Assembly (NCBI RefSeq): GCF_002005205.3
Contig: NZ_CP019701.2
Span: 372,001 to 436,000 of the forward strand
Length of the DNA stretch: 64,000 bases
Source of the DNA: Rhizobium rhizogenes
GTDB taxonomy: Bacteria; Pseudomonadota; Alphaproteobacteria; Rhizobiales; Rhizobiaceae
Reading direction: 5' to 3'
The first letter of the stretch is position 1. Each line of letters opens with the position of its first letter. A program made the translations under genes and the position numbers. Of the stretch, positions 18,427-27,511 are shown in pieces. Under the pieces are notes generated by a model that did not search any database, was not told the DNA's origin, and saw nothing but the letters and a program-made list of their open reading frames with translations.

Positions 18427-19650
18427 TTGCCGGAACGGCATAGGGTAAAAGCGGGATTTTCTCCGACTGTCGATTGCGCCGTGCTGATAGTCGCTGCCGA
18501 AAAAGGCTTTGCTGCCGATGAAGGCATTGAACTGAACCTTGTCCGAAAACAATCCGCGCGCGCTGTCCTGACCGCGCTTGCCGGGGATGACGTTCACATT
18601 GCCCATCTGCCCGCTCCGGTGCCGGTCGGTTCAGCCGTCGGTCTCGATAACCTGCCGGCCGACATTGTCGGTGTTTTCACGCTCTCCCTCGGCGGATCGG
18701 CAACGACCGTTTCGCACGGTTTTTACGACGAGCTTTATCGTGAGGGCCTGAAGCTGCCGGACCCCGCGGCTTTCGGCCGGGCGATGGCCCGCGTCTGCGC
18801 GGCACGCCGGGCGGCGGGTGAAAATCCGCCGGTCTTTGCTGTCGAGGATATTGTCTCCACACCCTTTTATGCGCTGCGTTATCTCCTTGGCAGCTGCGGT
18901 GTGCTGCTCGGCCGGGACATGGAGATCGTCGAAGCCATGCCCAAGGCCATGCCGGGATTGCTCGAAAGCGGCAAGGTCGATGCACTCTGTACCGCCGAAC
19001 CGGCGGGCAGCGCCGTGGTGCTGGGCGGCGCCGGGCGGATTGTCACGACCGGAGCGCTGATCTGGCACAACGCGCCGGAAAAGATACTCGCGGTGAAGCG
19101 GCCCTGGGCGGAGGAGAACGCCACCCCGCTGGAGGGGCTGCTTCGCGCGCTCTACCGCGCTGGGGAATGGTGCGCCAATTCAGCCAATATAGAGGAACTC
19201 ACGGGCATACTCGCCGCTCCCCACTATATGGACGAAAACGGTGAATTCCTGCTGCCGGCGCTGACGGGCTATATCTCCACCTCGCAGAGGGACATGCGGC
19301 GCTACCCGGAATTTTTCGTCACCAGCGCGAAGGCAGCCAATTTTCCCTGGCAGAGCCAGGCCCTGTGGTTCTTCAGCCAGATGCTGCGCTGGGGCGAAAT
19401 TCCCGCCGAAGGCCGGTTCGATGCGGCCATGCTGGAGGCTGCCCGCAATGCTTACCGGCCGGATATCTTCCGCAAGGCGATGAAGCCGCTTTTCGTGCCG
19501 GTGCCGGGCGCGAACCTGAAGCTGGAAGGCACGCTCAGGGAACCGGTCCATGTCGGCGCGTCGCGCACGGGCCTCGTCCTCGGCCCGGACTGTTTTTTCG
19601 ACGGCCGTGTCTTTGATCCCGAGACGCTGGATATGGACGACGAAATCTGA
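18427..19650 (+). CDS. Cytoplasmic NrtA/CmpA/NasS-like substrate-binding protein
   Basis: Binding protein of the nitrate/bicarbonate (NrtA/CmpA) family, 407 residues, starting at TTG 18427 with AAGGAGA 6 bp upstream. The mature fold begins at once (VKAGFSPTVDCAVLIVAAEK) with no signal peptide, and no permease or ATPase gene is near. It therefore resembles cytosolic sensors such as NasS rather than a transport component. Other landmarks are AHLPAPVPVGSAVG and SLGGSATTVSHGFYDELY. It follows a LuxR-type regulator instead of the usual ANTAR protein NasT. Ligand unknown; nitrate, nitrite or another small anion are possible. Confidence 0.82.
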   Translation: MPERHRVKAGFSPTVDCAVLIVAAEKGFAADEGIELNLVRKQSARAVLTALAGDDVHIAHLPAPVPVGSAVGLDNLPADIVGVFTLSLGGSATTVSHGFYDELYREGLKLPDPAAFGRAMARVCAARRAAGENPPVFAVEDIVSTPFYALRYLLGSCGVLLGRDMEIVEAMPKAMPGLLESGKVDALCTAEPAGSAVVLGGAGRIVTTGALIWHNAPEKILAVKRPWAEENATPLEGLLRALYRAGEWCANSANIEELTGILAAPHYMDENGEFLLPALTGYISTSQRDMRRYPEFFVTSAKAANFPWQSQALWFFSQMLRWGEIPAEGRFDAAMLEAARNAYRPDIFRKAMKPLFVPVPGANLKLEGTLREPVHVGASRTGLVLGPDCFFDGRVFDPETLDMDDEI

Positions 19651-19778
19651 AATCACAGCGTTGAATCGTCGCTGGTCTTGGTTGTTTGCGCTTTGGCATT
19701 GGCGAAGCGCTCCCGCTTGTCTATGGATGACGCGGAGTTGAGCCCATATCCGGCCGGACGATGCAACGGAGTAAGACA

Positions 19779-20903
19779 ATGGCAGAAGTCAGCAAGAACC
19801 AGGTGGAAAAGGCTTTGGAAGCCGTCATCTATCCCGGCAGCGGCAAAAGCATCGTGGCGCTCGGCATGGTCTCGGAAATCTTCATCGCCGATGCGAAGGC
19901 TTATTTCTCGATCACCGTACCTGCGGACAAGGCGCAGGAGATGGAGCCTTTGCGGCTTTCCGCCGAACAGGCGGCAAAGGGCGTTCCGGGCATGGTCGGC
20001 GCGGTGGTGGCGCTGACGGCGGATCGCAAGCCGGGCCAGCAGCAGCCTGCCCGTCCCGCCGCCGCAACCGGTCGACCGGCCGCGCAGCCGCGCTCTTCCA
20101 AGGTGGGCGTGCCGGGTGTCGGCGCCATCATCGCCGTCGCTTCGGGCAAGGGCGGGGTCGGCAAATCGACGACATCAGTCAATCTGGCGCTCGGTCTTCA
20201 GGCGCTCGGCCTCAAGGTCGGTATGCTCGATGCCGATATTTACGGTCCGTCGCTGCCGCGGCTCCTGAAGATTTCGGGCCGCCCGCAGCAGCAGGAAGAC
20301 CGCATCATCCTTCCCATGGAAAATTATGGCCTGAAGGTCATGTCCATGGGCTTCCTGGTGGATGAGGAGGCGGCAATGATCTGGCGCGGACCGATGGTGC
20401 AGTCCGCCCTGATGCAGATGCTGCGCGAAGTGGCCTGGGGCGAACTGGATGTGCTGGTGCTGGACATGCCGCCCGGCACGGGTGACGCGCAGCTGACCAT
20501 CGCCCAGCAGGTGCCGCTTGCCGGCGCCGTCATCGTCTCCACGCCGCAGGACCTGGCGCTGATCGATGCGCGCAAGGGCATCACCATGTTCCGCAAGGTG
20601 GAAGTGCCGCTGCTCGGCGTCATCGAGAACATGAGCTATTTCATCGCGCCGGACACCGGTGCGCGTTACGATATTTTCGGCCATGGCGGCGCGAAGGCCG
20701 AAGCCGAAAGGATCGGCGTGCCGTTCCTCGGCGAGGTGCCGCTCACCATTTCCATCCGTGAAATGTCGGATGCCGGAACGCCTGTCGTCGCCGCCGAGCC
20801 GGATGGCCCGCAGGCGGCGATCTATCGCGATATCGCCGAAAAAGTCTGGGCGCGCATCGGCGCGGGCGAGAGAAAAGCCGCACCGAAGATTGTTTTCGAA
20901 TAA
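19779..20903 (+). CDS. apbC: Mrp/ApbC-family P-loop ATPase (Fe-S carrier type)
   Basis: MRP/NBP35-like ATPase implicated in iron-sulfur cluster delivery. A DUF59-type N-terminal domain (about 1-85), a Pro/Ala-rich linker (about 88-110) and a deviant Walker A, ASGKGGVGKSTT (about 122-133), are visible. MLDADIYGPSLPRLL and VLDMPPGTGDAQL follow. The place where most family members carry the cluster-binding CxxC reads ENMSYFIAPDTGARYDIFGH, without cysteines. ATG 19779 has CGGAG 8 bp upstream and is preferred over ATG 19761 (374 residues). Confidence 0.92.
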   Translation: MAEVSKNQVEKALEAVIYPGSGKSIVALGMVSEIFIADAKAYFSITVPADKAQEMEPLRLSAEQAAKGVPGMVGAVVALTADRKPGQQQPARPAAATGRPAAQPRSSKVGVPGVGAIIAVASGKGGVGKSTTSVNLALGLQALGLKVGMLDADIYGPSLPRLLKISGRPQQQEDRIILPMENYGLKVMSMGFLVDEEAAMIWRGPMVQSALMQMLREVAWGELDVLVLDMPPGTGDAQLTIAQQVPLAGAVIVSTPQDLALIDARKGITMFRKVEVPLLGVIENMSYFIAPDTGARYDIFGHGGAKAEAERIGVPFLGEVPLTISIREMSDAGTPVVAAEPDGPQAAIYRDIAEKVWARIGAGERKAAPKIVFE

Positions 20904-20995
20904 GGCAGCGGCTTCCGGCGCAAAACCCGACGGGCCAATGTCAGCTTTGAATCGCCTTTTGAAAACAGAAGATTAGTCGCCAGTATCGGGCAAGC

Positions 20996-21019
20996 TTTCT
21001 GGACTGGAACGTCCAGAAA
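20996..21019. promoter_or_regulatory. Inverted repeat in the corA leader
   Basis: TTTCTGGAC and GTCCAGAAA form a perfect 9-bp dyad around TGGAAC in the 339-bp gap between apbC and corA. It lacks a T-run. It could be an operator or a leader hairpin for corA. The rest of the gap shows nothing I can name. Confidence 0.4.
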
Positions 21020-21242
21020 TGCTTCGCCTGCAATGCTGTCGAGAAAAAATATTGCTTGATTGCATCTCGCTTTGGGCGCATACGCCTGCGCCGTTTGGCT
21101 CTTGGTCCATCGGGGTCGCGGGATATGAAATTCCGCAGGTCCCGGCGTTCCCTGAAGTGTCGTCCAAAGGTTTGCCGACCGCAAACAGGATATGTTAAGC
21201 AGCATTGCGGCTGAAGCTTGCGATGTGGACCGGAGAAACGGA

Positions 21243-22220
21243 TTGATAAAAGCCTATCGCGCCAATTGCGAGGCGATCAGCCTGTCGCCTGACGACGGCT
21301 CCGAACAGATTCCCGACGACATCGTCTGGGTCGACATCGTCAATCCGGACAGGGCGGAAGAGCAGCATGTGGAAAAGCTGCTGGGGCTCGATCTGCCCAC
21401 CCGCGAGGATCTGAAGGATATCGAACCCTCCAGCCGGCTTTACATGGAAGACGGCAATGTCTTCATGACCGCTTCCCTGGTCTGGAAAGCGGATTCGGAC
21501 GATCCGCGCCTCACCGATGTCGCCTTCATTCTCGCCGGCAGGCGCCTCGTGACGATCCGTTATGCCGAGCCGAAATCCTTCCATCTCTTCATCGCCGCCA
21601 TCACCCGCGTGCCGCACGAAATGCGCAGCGGCGCGGCGCTGCTTCTGAAGCTGCTTGAAACCATCGTTGACCGCACGGCGGAGATTCTCGAAAATTCGGT
21701 CACGGGGATCGACAATCTCGCCGCCGACATTCTCGGCAGCCAGGCCCGCTCCAAACGCAAGGCGCCGCGTTATCTCGAAGACCGCCTGAGCAACATCGCC
21801 GCCTATCACCGGCTGATCTCCAAGGTCCGCGTGAGCCTTGCATCCCTGGCGCGCCTTCAGACCTTTCTGTCCACCAGCGATCAGGTTCGCGAGGACAAGG
21901 GCGCGCGCGAGCAGGGCAAATCGATCGGGCGCGATATTCAGTCGCTGAACGAACATGCCTCCTTCGTTTCCGGCAATCTGACCTTTCTGCTGGATGCCTC
22001 GCTCGGCATCATCAATATCGAGCAGAACAGCATCATCAAGATTTTCTCCATCGCTTCGGTGGTGTTCCTGCCGCCGACGCTGGTGGCCTCGGTTTATGGA
22101 ATGAACTTTCAGCTCATGCCGGAGTTGAACTGGACATTTGGTTATCCACTCGCGCTCATCGTCATGCTGATGTCCGCCATCATTCCGTTTCTCTTTTTTC
22201 GTTGGAAGGGCTGGCTCTGA
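21243..22220 (+). CDS. corA: CorA-family Mg2+/Co2+ channel
   Basis: Pentameric inner-membrane divalent-cation channel. The long cytosolic N-terminal domain ends in two C-terminal helices with the signature YGMNF (SVYGMNFQLMPEL) between TM1 and TM2. The TTG at 21243 has GGAGA 6 bp upstream and gives a 325-residue protein beginning MIKAYRAN. The ATG at 21192 has its AGGA only 1 bp away and adds 17 unlikely residues. It is 15 bp upstream of kup, so cation uptake genes are co-transcribed. Confidence 0.93.
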   Translation: MIKAYRANCEAISLSPDDGSEQIPDDIVWVDIVNPDRAEEQHVEKLLGLDLPTREDLKDIEPSSRLYMEDGNVFMTASLVWKADSDDPRLTDVAFILAGRRLVTIRYAEPKSFHLFIAAITRVPHEMRSGAALLLKLLETIVDRTAEILENSVTGIDNLAADILGSQARSKRKAPRYLEDRLSNIAAYHRLISKVRVSLASLARLQTFLSTSDQVREDKGAREQGKSIGRDIQSLNEHASFVSGNLTFLLDASLGIINIEQNSIIKIFSIASVVFLPPTLVASVYGMNFQLMPELNWTFGYPLALIVMLMSAIIPFLFFRWKGWL

Positions 22221-22235
22221 GGAGCCAGGATCATC

Positions 22236-24155
22236 ATGTCTCAAATCGTCGACAAGGACGTTGCCGAGAAACCGGATGCGGATGACAAGCATCAGAACAA
22301 GGGGCTTTATGCCGCGATTCTTGGTTCCATCGGCGTGGTCTATGGCGATATCGGCACCAGCCCGCTTTATGCCTTCCGCGAGGCCCTGCGGCCGATCGCC
22401 TATGATGGCGTGACGCGCGAGGAGGTCATCGGCCTGACATCCCTGATGATCTGGGCTTTGACGATCATCGTGACGTTCAAATACATCACCCTTCTGCTGC
22501 GGGCCGACAATGACGGCGAGGGCGGAACGCTCTCGCTGCTCGCGCTGCTGATGAAGACGGCGGGCACCCACCGCAGCGTTCTCATCGTCCTTGGTCTCAT
22601 CGGCGCCGCGCTGTTCCTCGGCGATGCGATGATCACGCCGGCACTGTCGGTGCTGTCGGCGGTCGAAGGGCTGAAACTCGTCACGCCCGCCATGGACGAC
22701 TTCGTGATTCCCATATCGGTCGGCATTCTCATCGGCCTCTTCGCCATCCAGTCGCATGGCACGGGCACGGTGGCGAAATTCTTCGGGCCGATCACCGCGG
22801 TCTGGTTCATCGTCATGGGGCTTGCCGGCCTCATCCACATCGCCGATGACTTCGGCATTCTTTTCGCCTTCAATCCCTGGCACGCGGTGGAATTCCTGGC
22901 CAGTGAAGGGTTTCACGGCTTTATTGTGCTCGGTGCGGTTTTCCTGACGATCACGGGCGCGGAAGCGCTTTATGCCGATCTCGGGCATTTCGGTCGCCGT
23001 CCCATCCAGTGGGCGTGGTTCTGCCTGGTCTTCCCGGCTTTGACGCTGAATTATCTGGGGCAGGGCGCGCTGGTGCTGAAAGACCCGGCGGCCATGTCCA
23101 ATCCCTTCTACCTCATGTTCCCGCAATGGGCGATCCTGCCGGCTGTCATCCTGGCCACCGCCGCCACCATCATCGCCAGCCAGGCGGTGATAACAGGCGC
23201 GTTCTCGCTCGTGCGCCAGGCGATCCACCTCGGATACCTGCCGCGCATGGAAATCCTCTTCACGTCTGAAACCAATACCGGGCAGATCTATCTGCCGGCC
23301 GTCAACACCATCCTGCTGTTCGGTGTCGTCGCGCTGGTCTTCACCTTCAAGAGTTCGGATGCGCTGGCCACCGCCTATGGCATTTCCGTCACCGGCGCGA
23401 TGGTCGTCACCAGCCTGATGTTCTTCGAATTCGTGCGCAAGCGCTGGCAATGGTCGGTCTGGCTGGCAATTGCCGTGCTGGCGCCGCTTCTGCTGCTGGA
23501 ACTGATCTTCCTCGGCGCGAACCTCCTGAAGATTCACGACGGCGGCTACGTGCCGGTGCTTCTGGCGATTGCCTTCACCATCATCATGACCACCTGGCAG
23601 CGCGGTTCGAAGATCCTTTTCGCCAAGACCCGCCGCACCGATGTGCCGCTGAAGGCTTTCGTCGCCTCAGTGGAAAAGGAAAGCGCCCATGCGCCGGTGC
23701 GTGTGCCCGGCACGGCGATCTTCCTCACCGGCGATCCGGAGACGGCGCCGGCGGCGCTGCTGCACAATCTCAAGCATAACCACGTCCTTCACGACAAGAA
23801 CGTCATTCTGACCATCCGCACCGAGGACCAGCCGCGCGTTCACCCGGAAGAGCGTTATACGCTGACGAAGATGAGCGACCGCTTTGCCGTGGTCGAGCTG
23901 CATTTCGGCTTCATGGAAACCCAGAATGTCACCCAGGCGCTGGGCTATCTGAGACGCACCGGCTACAAGTTCGACATCATGTCGACCTCGTTTTATCTCG
24001 GCCGCCGCAAGCTGGTGCCGGATCCGAAGTCCGGTATGCCGGGCTGGCAGAACCGCCTGTTCATCGCGCTCGCCGAAACCGCCGCCGATCCCTCGGATTA
24101 TTTCCGCCTTCCGGCCAACCGGGTGGTGGAACTGGGCTCGCACGTCGTCGTCTGA
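22236..24155 (+). CDS. kup: Kup-family low-affinity potassium uptake protein
   Basis: K+/H+ symporter of the KUP/HAK family, 639 residues, in the inner membrane. It begins with a short cytosolic leader and then [20 protein letters not shown], the family signature. About twelve hydrophobic segments follow (for example [26 protein letters not shown] and [25 protein letters not shown]). It ends with a cytosolic tail of about 190 residues ending in [13 protein letters not shown] 22236 follows GAGGAG. In an operon with corA. Confidence 0.96.
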   Translation: MSQIVDKDVAEKPDADDKHQNKGLYAAILGSIGVVYGDIGTSPLYAFREALRPIAYDGVTREEVIGLTSLMIWALTIIVTFKYITLLLRADNDGEGGTLSLLALLMKTAGTHRSVLIVLGLIGAALFLGDAMITPALSVLSAVEGLKLVTPAMDDFVIPISVGILIGLFAIQSHGTGTVAKFFGPITAVWFIVMGLAGLIHIADDFGILFAFNPWHAVEFLASEGFHGFIVLGAVFLTITGAEALYADLGHFGRRPIQWAWFCLVFPALTLNYLGQGALVLKDPAAMSNPFYLMFPQWAILPAVILATAATIIASQAVITGAFSLVRQAIHLGYLPRMEILFTSETNTGQIYLPAVNTILLFGVVALVFTFKSSDALATAYGISVTGAMVVTSLMFFEFVRKRWQWSVWLAIAVLAPLLLLELIFLGANLLKIHDGGYVPVLLAIAFTIIMTTWQRGSKILFAKTRRTDVPLKAFVASVEKESAHAPVRVPGTAIFLTGDPETAPAALLHNLKHNHVLHDKNVILTIRTEDQPRVHPEERYTLTKMSDRFAVVELHFGFMETQNVTQALGYLRRTGYKFDIMSTSFYLGRRKLVPDPKSGMPGWQNRLFIALAETAADPSDYFRLPANRVVELGSHVVV

Positions 24156-24201
24156 TGAAGTGGGCATGCCCTTAATGTAGCTGGGCGGTCTCCTTCTCTC
24201 C

Positions 24202-24312
24202 GTCATACCGGCCTTGAGCCGGTATCCAGCCAGCCCAAGTCCTTGGGCTGAAAGGAGTCTTTACGCCGCGCCGACGCGCGTCAGCTGGATTCCGGCTCGA
24301 GGCCGGAATGAC
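24202..24312. repeat. Dispersed palindromic intergenic element, copy B
   Basis: A 111-bp element in the 325-bp gap after kup. Outer arms GTCATACCGGCC and GGCCGGAATGAC differ at one position. The left hairpin is the same as in copy A, and the core is present in opposite orientation as a perfect dyad AGCCCAAG-TC-CTTGGGCT (24232-24249). The rest of the gap (24313-24480) is AT-richer leader DNA of the next gene with nothing identifiable. Confidence 0.75.
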
Positions 24313-24480
24313 GGATGTGGAGATGCCGTGCGGGACAGTTATGATCGGCACATGCGAACTCGACTCCACGCCACGCGCATTAGAAGATGGTTACACATGA
24401 ACGTGAAGCCGTGTCCTCGCACGGCGTTAACCAAGCATCAAGGTTAATAAGAGATTCTCGAACACCTGTAGCAAATATGG

Positions 24481-25686
24481 TTGTCGGTGTTCGGAGTGCT
24501 GGTTTTGCGTTCGAAAAGAGTAATGCGTCGTCGGTCCTCCGTGTCCTTTCCGGGGTGGGCGTCAAAATGGACCTCGCCCGTCGTCTTCGGCCTTGCCGCC
24601 TGGCTTGTCTTTCCATCCCTCGCCGCGCGTGCCGATCTGGCCTCACTGCTGGCCGGGCTGGACAATGGTGGCGAACAATGGCGCATGGTGCTGACGGCCT
24701 CTCCGGCGGGTTCGGTGCACAATGCCTCTCTCACCTTCAACGATGCGGCGGGGGAGGCGGCCCTGCATGGCGGCGGCATGACCCTGCCCGATGGCCGCAA
24801 GGTTGCCTTCGTCACCAACAAGAAGGGTGAGGCATCGACGCCGGATAGCGAGCGTGTGAACCGCGCCGCCAAGAAGGGTCGCATCGTTGCGACCGAAATC
24901 ATGCAGCCGCCGAAGGCTTTCACCGCCGGCTCCGTCCTTCAACGCACCAGCATGCTGGATATAGAGCCGCTGAAGCGCAAGGACCGCACGGCTTTCGTGA
25001 AGCCGAAGCGCGGCAAGGATGTTGAACTCGCCTCCTTCTATTTCCGCCGCGATGAAAAGAAGGTGGACAAGAGCGTCTCGCCGATGCTGGCGGAACTCAT
25101 CACCAACCGGACACCCGACATTCTTGCGACGGCTTACGCGCCAGCCGCACCTGATTTCGCCCGCGAGTCGCCGTTCGACGCCATTCTCAAAAAACCGGAG
25201 GCTGGCCGCTTCGTGCCGCAGATCAGCCCGGAAGACCACGCATGGGCCGCGACCCCGCTGCCGGCCGAGGTGTTTTCCGCAGCCGAGCAGCAATGCCTGG
25301 CATCCGGCATCTATTTCGAGGCGCGCGGAGAATCGGTCAAGGGACAGGCGGCGGTGGCGCAGGTCATCCTTAACCGCGTACGCAACCCCGCTTACCCCAA
25401 AACCATCTGCGGTGTGGTTTACCAGAACAAGGACTGGCGCAACCGCTGCCAGTTTTCCTTCGCCTGCGACAATATCAAGGACCGCGTGAATTCCGAGCGC
25501 CACTGGAAAATGGCGCGCGAAGTGGCCATGGCCACCACGGCCGGCAAGATCTGGCTGAAGGAAGTGGGCTCCGCCACCCATTATCATGCCGTTTACGTGC
25601 GTCCCGCCTGGGGCAAGTCCATGAAGAAGGTCGGCAGGATCGGTCTGCACGTGTTTTACCGTACCTATGGTGGCGGCTGGAGCTGA
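24481..25686 (+). CDS. SleB-type cell wall hydrolase with N-terminal membrane anchor
   Basis: Secreted or membrane-anchored peptidoglycan hydrolase of the Hydrolase_2 (SleB/CwlJ) family. A hydrophobic segment near residues 32-50 (VVFGLAAWLVFPSLAARA) serves as signal or anchor. About 220 residues of low-conservation periplasmic sequence follow. The catalytic domain (about 275-401) shows IYFEARGES, QVILNRVRNPAYPKTICGVV, CQFSFACD and ATHYHAVYVRPAW. The first codon used is TTG 24481. TTG 24505 (GGAG 9 bp upstream) and ATG 24523 are equally possible and only shorten the cytosolic end. Confidence 0.87.
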   Translation: MSVFGVLVLRSKRVMRRRSSVSFPGWASKWTSPVVFGLAAWLVFPSLAARADLASLLAGLDNGGEQWRMVLTASPAGSVHNASLTFNDAAGEAALHGGGMTLPDGRKVAFVTNKKGEASTPDSERVNRAAKKGRIVATEIMQPPKAFTAGSVLQRTSMLDIEPLKRKDRTAFVKPKRGKDVELASFYFRRDEKKVDKSVSPMLAELITNRTPDILATAYAPAAPDFARESPFDAILKKPEAGRFVPQISPEDHAWAATPLPAEVFSAAEQQCLASGIYFEARGESVKGQAAVAQVILNRVRNPAYPKTICGVVYQNKDWRNRCQFSFACDNIKDRVNSERHWKMAREVAMATTAGKIWLKEVGSATHYHAVYVRPAWGKSMKKVGRIGLHVFYRTYGGGWS

Positions 25687-25822
25687 TACCACCGCCGATT
25701 TGTCGCATTTTGCGTGTCAAAAATGCCGATTCCCTGGCGAAACATCGCCCCCAAACAGCGATTTGATGTCAAGCTATTGTTTTTGCATGATTAATTTGTG
25801 CTGCAACAACCGTCGCCAGTGC

Positions 25823-25851
25823 CTTGACTAGAGAAGCCCCTAAAACTATGT
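25823..25851 (+). promoter_or_regulatory. Rhizobial sigma-70 promoter of the F0 ATP synthase operon
   Basis: CTTGAC (25823-25828), 17-bp spacer, CTATGT (25846-25851), very close to the alphaproteobacterial housekeeping consensus CTTGAC-N17-CTATAT. It lies about 105 bp upstream of atpI and is the obvious operon promoter. Confidence 0.75.
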
Positions 25852-25874
25852 TGCGCGCGACTTCAGAGCGGGCT

Positions 25875-25899
25875 GGAACAGGCTTAATCCGTCACCGTT
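25875..25899 (+). promoter_or_regulatory. EcfG-like general-stress promoter upstream of atpI
   Basis: GGAAC (25875-25879), 16 bp, CGTT (25896-25899) matches the EcfG consensus GGAAC-N16/17-CGTT. It lies between the sigma-70 promoter and the atpI start. A single match could be chance, but the position, about 57 bp before the start codon, is suitable. Confidence 0.4.
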
Positions 25900-25956
25900 T
25901 ACAACTCCAAAGGGTTCTGGCATGGCTGGAACGGAGAAAATGGGTGGGATTTTAAG

Positions 25957-26322
25957 ATGACTGGCAACCGTGACGATAGTCTGGACGAGCGCCGCAAGCG
26001 CCTTGCTGAAGAGCTGGCAAAGGTGAAGGCGGAGGATGAGGCGGAAGTGAGGGCGGAGACCAACGCTGCGGAAAGCCGGAAAGGCTTTGCGATGGCGGTC
26101 AAGCTCTCATCTGAGTTCATCTCGGCCATCGTGGTCGGCGCTATGCTGGGTTATCTTCTGGACTATTTTGTCGGCACGATGCCGTGGGGGATGATCGTTT
26201 TTCTTCTTCTCGGTTTCTGCGCAGGCGTATTGAATGTGTTGCGCTCGACGGGTGCCGTGGCCAAGCCGCCGCTGCTCGAGAGGGCCGACAAGCAGGACGA
26301 GGGTGGAAAAGGCGGCGTTTAA
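25957..26322 (+). CDS. atpI: ATP synthase assembly protein AtpI
   Basis: Small membrane protein of 121 residues at the head of the F0 operon, thought to help assemble the c-ring and perhaps carry Mg2+. The first half is charged (ERRKRLAEELAKVKAEDEAE). Two hydrophobic segments follow (EFISAIVVGAMLGYLLDYFV and WGMIVFLLLGFCAGVLNVLR), as in the AtpI family. The ribosome site is weak. Next gene atpB starts 60 bp downstream. Confidence 0.88.
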   Translation: MTGNRDDSLDERRKRLAEELAKVKAEDEAEVRAETNAAESRKGFAMAVKLSSEFISAIVVGAMLGYLLDYFVGTMPWGMIVFLLLGFCAGVLNVLRSTGAVAKPPLLERADKQDEGGKGGV

Positions 26323-26382
26323 GCTGTTTTTTCTTGCAATTGAGATGCCGCGATGCGCGGCGACAGGTAAAGAGGGCAGCCG

Positions 26383-27132
26383 GTGGCAAACGATCCGACC
26401 CATCAGTTCTTGGTGCAGCCGATCATTCCGATCGAAATTGGCGGCGTCGATTTTTCCTTCACCAATGCGTCGCTTTTCATGGTCGCGACCGTGGCTGCGG
26501 CTTCCGGTTTCCTTTATTTCGCAACGTCGAACCGTGGTCTGATCCCGACCCGCATGCAGTCCGTTGCTGAAATGTCCTACGAATTCATCGCCTCCATGCT
26601 GCGCGAAGGCGCCGGCAAGAAGGGCATGGTGTTCTTCCCCTTCGTCTTCTCGCTGTTCATGTTCGTGCTGACGGCCAACCTTCTCGGCATGTTCCCGTAT
26701 TTCTTCACGGTCACCAGCCAGATCATCGTCACCTTCGCGCTCGCCTGCCTCGTCATCGGCACGGTCGTCGTTTACGGTTTCTGGAAGCACGGCCTGCATT
26801 TCTTCGGCATCTTCGCCCCTTCGGGCGTTCCCAAGGCGCTTCTGCCGCTGGTGTCCGCCATTGAAATGATTTCGTTCCTGTCGCGCCCGATCAGCCTTTC
26901 GGTTCGTCTTTTCGCGAACATGCTGGCCGGCCACATCACGCTCAAGGTTTTCGCAGGCTTCGTCGCCTCCATGAGCGCGCTCGGCGCGCTCGGCGTCGGC
27001 GGCGCTGTCCTGCCTCTGCTCATGACGGTCGCCATGACCGCTCTCGAATTTCTCGTTGCCTTCCTGCAGGCTTATGTCTTCGCGGTACTGACTTGCATGT
27101 ACCTGAACGACGCTGTGCATGGTGGTCACTGA
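26383..27132 (+). CDS. atpB: F0F1 ATP synthase subunit a
   Basis: Proton-channel stator subunit of F0, 249 residues, five to six transmembrane helices. The essential arginine is in [18 protein letters not shown], next to the conserved LFANM. The C-terminal helix [20 protein letters not shown] is also typical. It follows atpI and precedes atpE, as in other alphaproteobacteria whose F0 genes form an operon separate from F1. Confidence 0.96.
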   Translation: MANDPTHQFLVQPIIPIEIGGVDFSFTNASLFMVATVAAASGFLYFATSNRGLIPTRMQSVAEMSYEFIASMLREGAGKKGMVFFPFVFSLFMFVLTANLLGMFPYFFTVTSQIIVTFALACLVIGTVVVYGFWKHGLHFFGIFAPSGVPKALLPLVSAIEMISFLSRPISLSVRLFANMLAGHITLKVFAGFVASMSALGALGVGGAVLPLLMTVAMTALEFLVAFLQAYVFAVLTCMYLNDAVHGGH

Positions 27133-27204
27133 GAAGTAAAGTCGCTGGCCCCGGCAACGGGTGTCAAAAACAGCCGCAACAACCAATATCTCAAGGAGTC
27201 TCAC

Positions 27205-27432
27205 ATGGAAGCGGAAGCAGCAAAGTACATCGGCGCAGGTCTCGCATGCCTCGGCATGGCTGGTACGTCCCTCGCACTCGGCCGTATCTTCGGTGATTAC
27301 CTGTCCGGCGCACTGCGCAACCCCTCTGCTGCCGACAGCCAGTTCGGCCGTCTGGTATTCGGCTTCGCCGTTACGGAAGCTCTGGGCATCTTCTCGCTGC
27401 TCGTTGCTCTCCTTCTCCTGTTCGCTGTTTAA
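27205..27432 (+). CDS. atpE: F0F1 ATP synthase subunit c
   Basis: Membrane-ring proteolipid, 75 residues, helical hairpin. The first helix has GLACLGMAGTSLALG, the polar loop GALRNPSA, and the second helix carries the proton-binding carboxylate E58 in FAVTEALGIFS. AAGGAG lies close upstream of the ATG. Loop RNP and glutamate (not aspartate) fit alphaproteobacterial c subunits. Confidence 0.97.
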   Translation: MEAEAAKYIGAGLACLGMAGTSLALGRIFGDYLSGALRNPSAADSQFGRLVFGFAVTEALGIFSLLVALLLLFAV

Positions 27433-27511
27433 TATCAGCATCAGGTCTGGATCACGGCCCGCAAATGGCGTGCCGTGATCCTTCGCATTTGCAGTCCCCC
27501 TGGAGGTGAGC

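Noticed and set aside
21195-23537. 780-codon open frame on the minus strand across corA and kup
   Set aside because: It is antisense to two well-conserved genes, its product is a Arg/His/Asp-rich low-complexity chain, and it has no ribosome site. It is an artefact of GC-rich codon bias.
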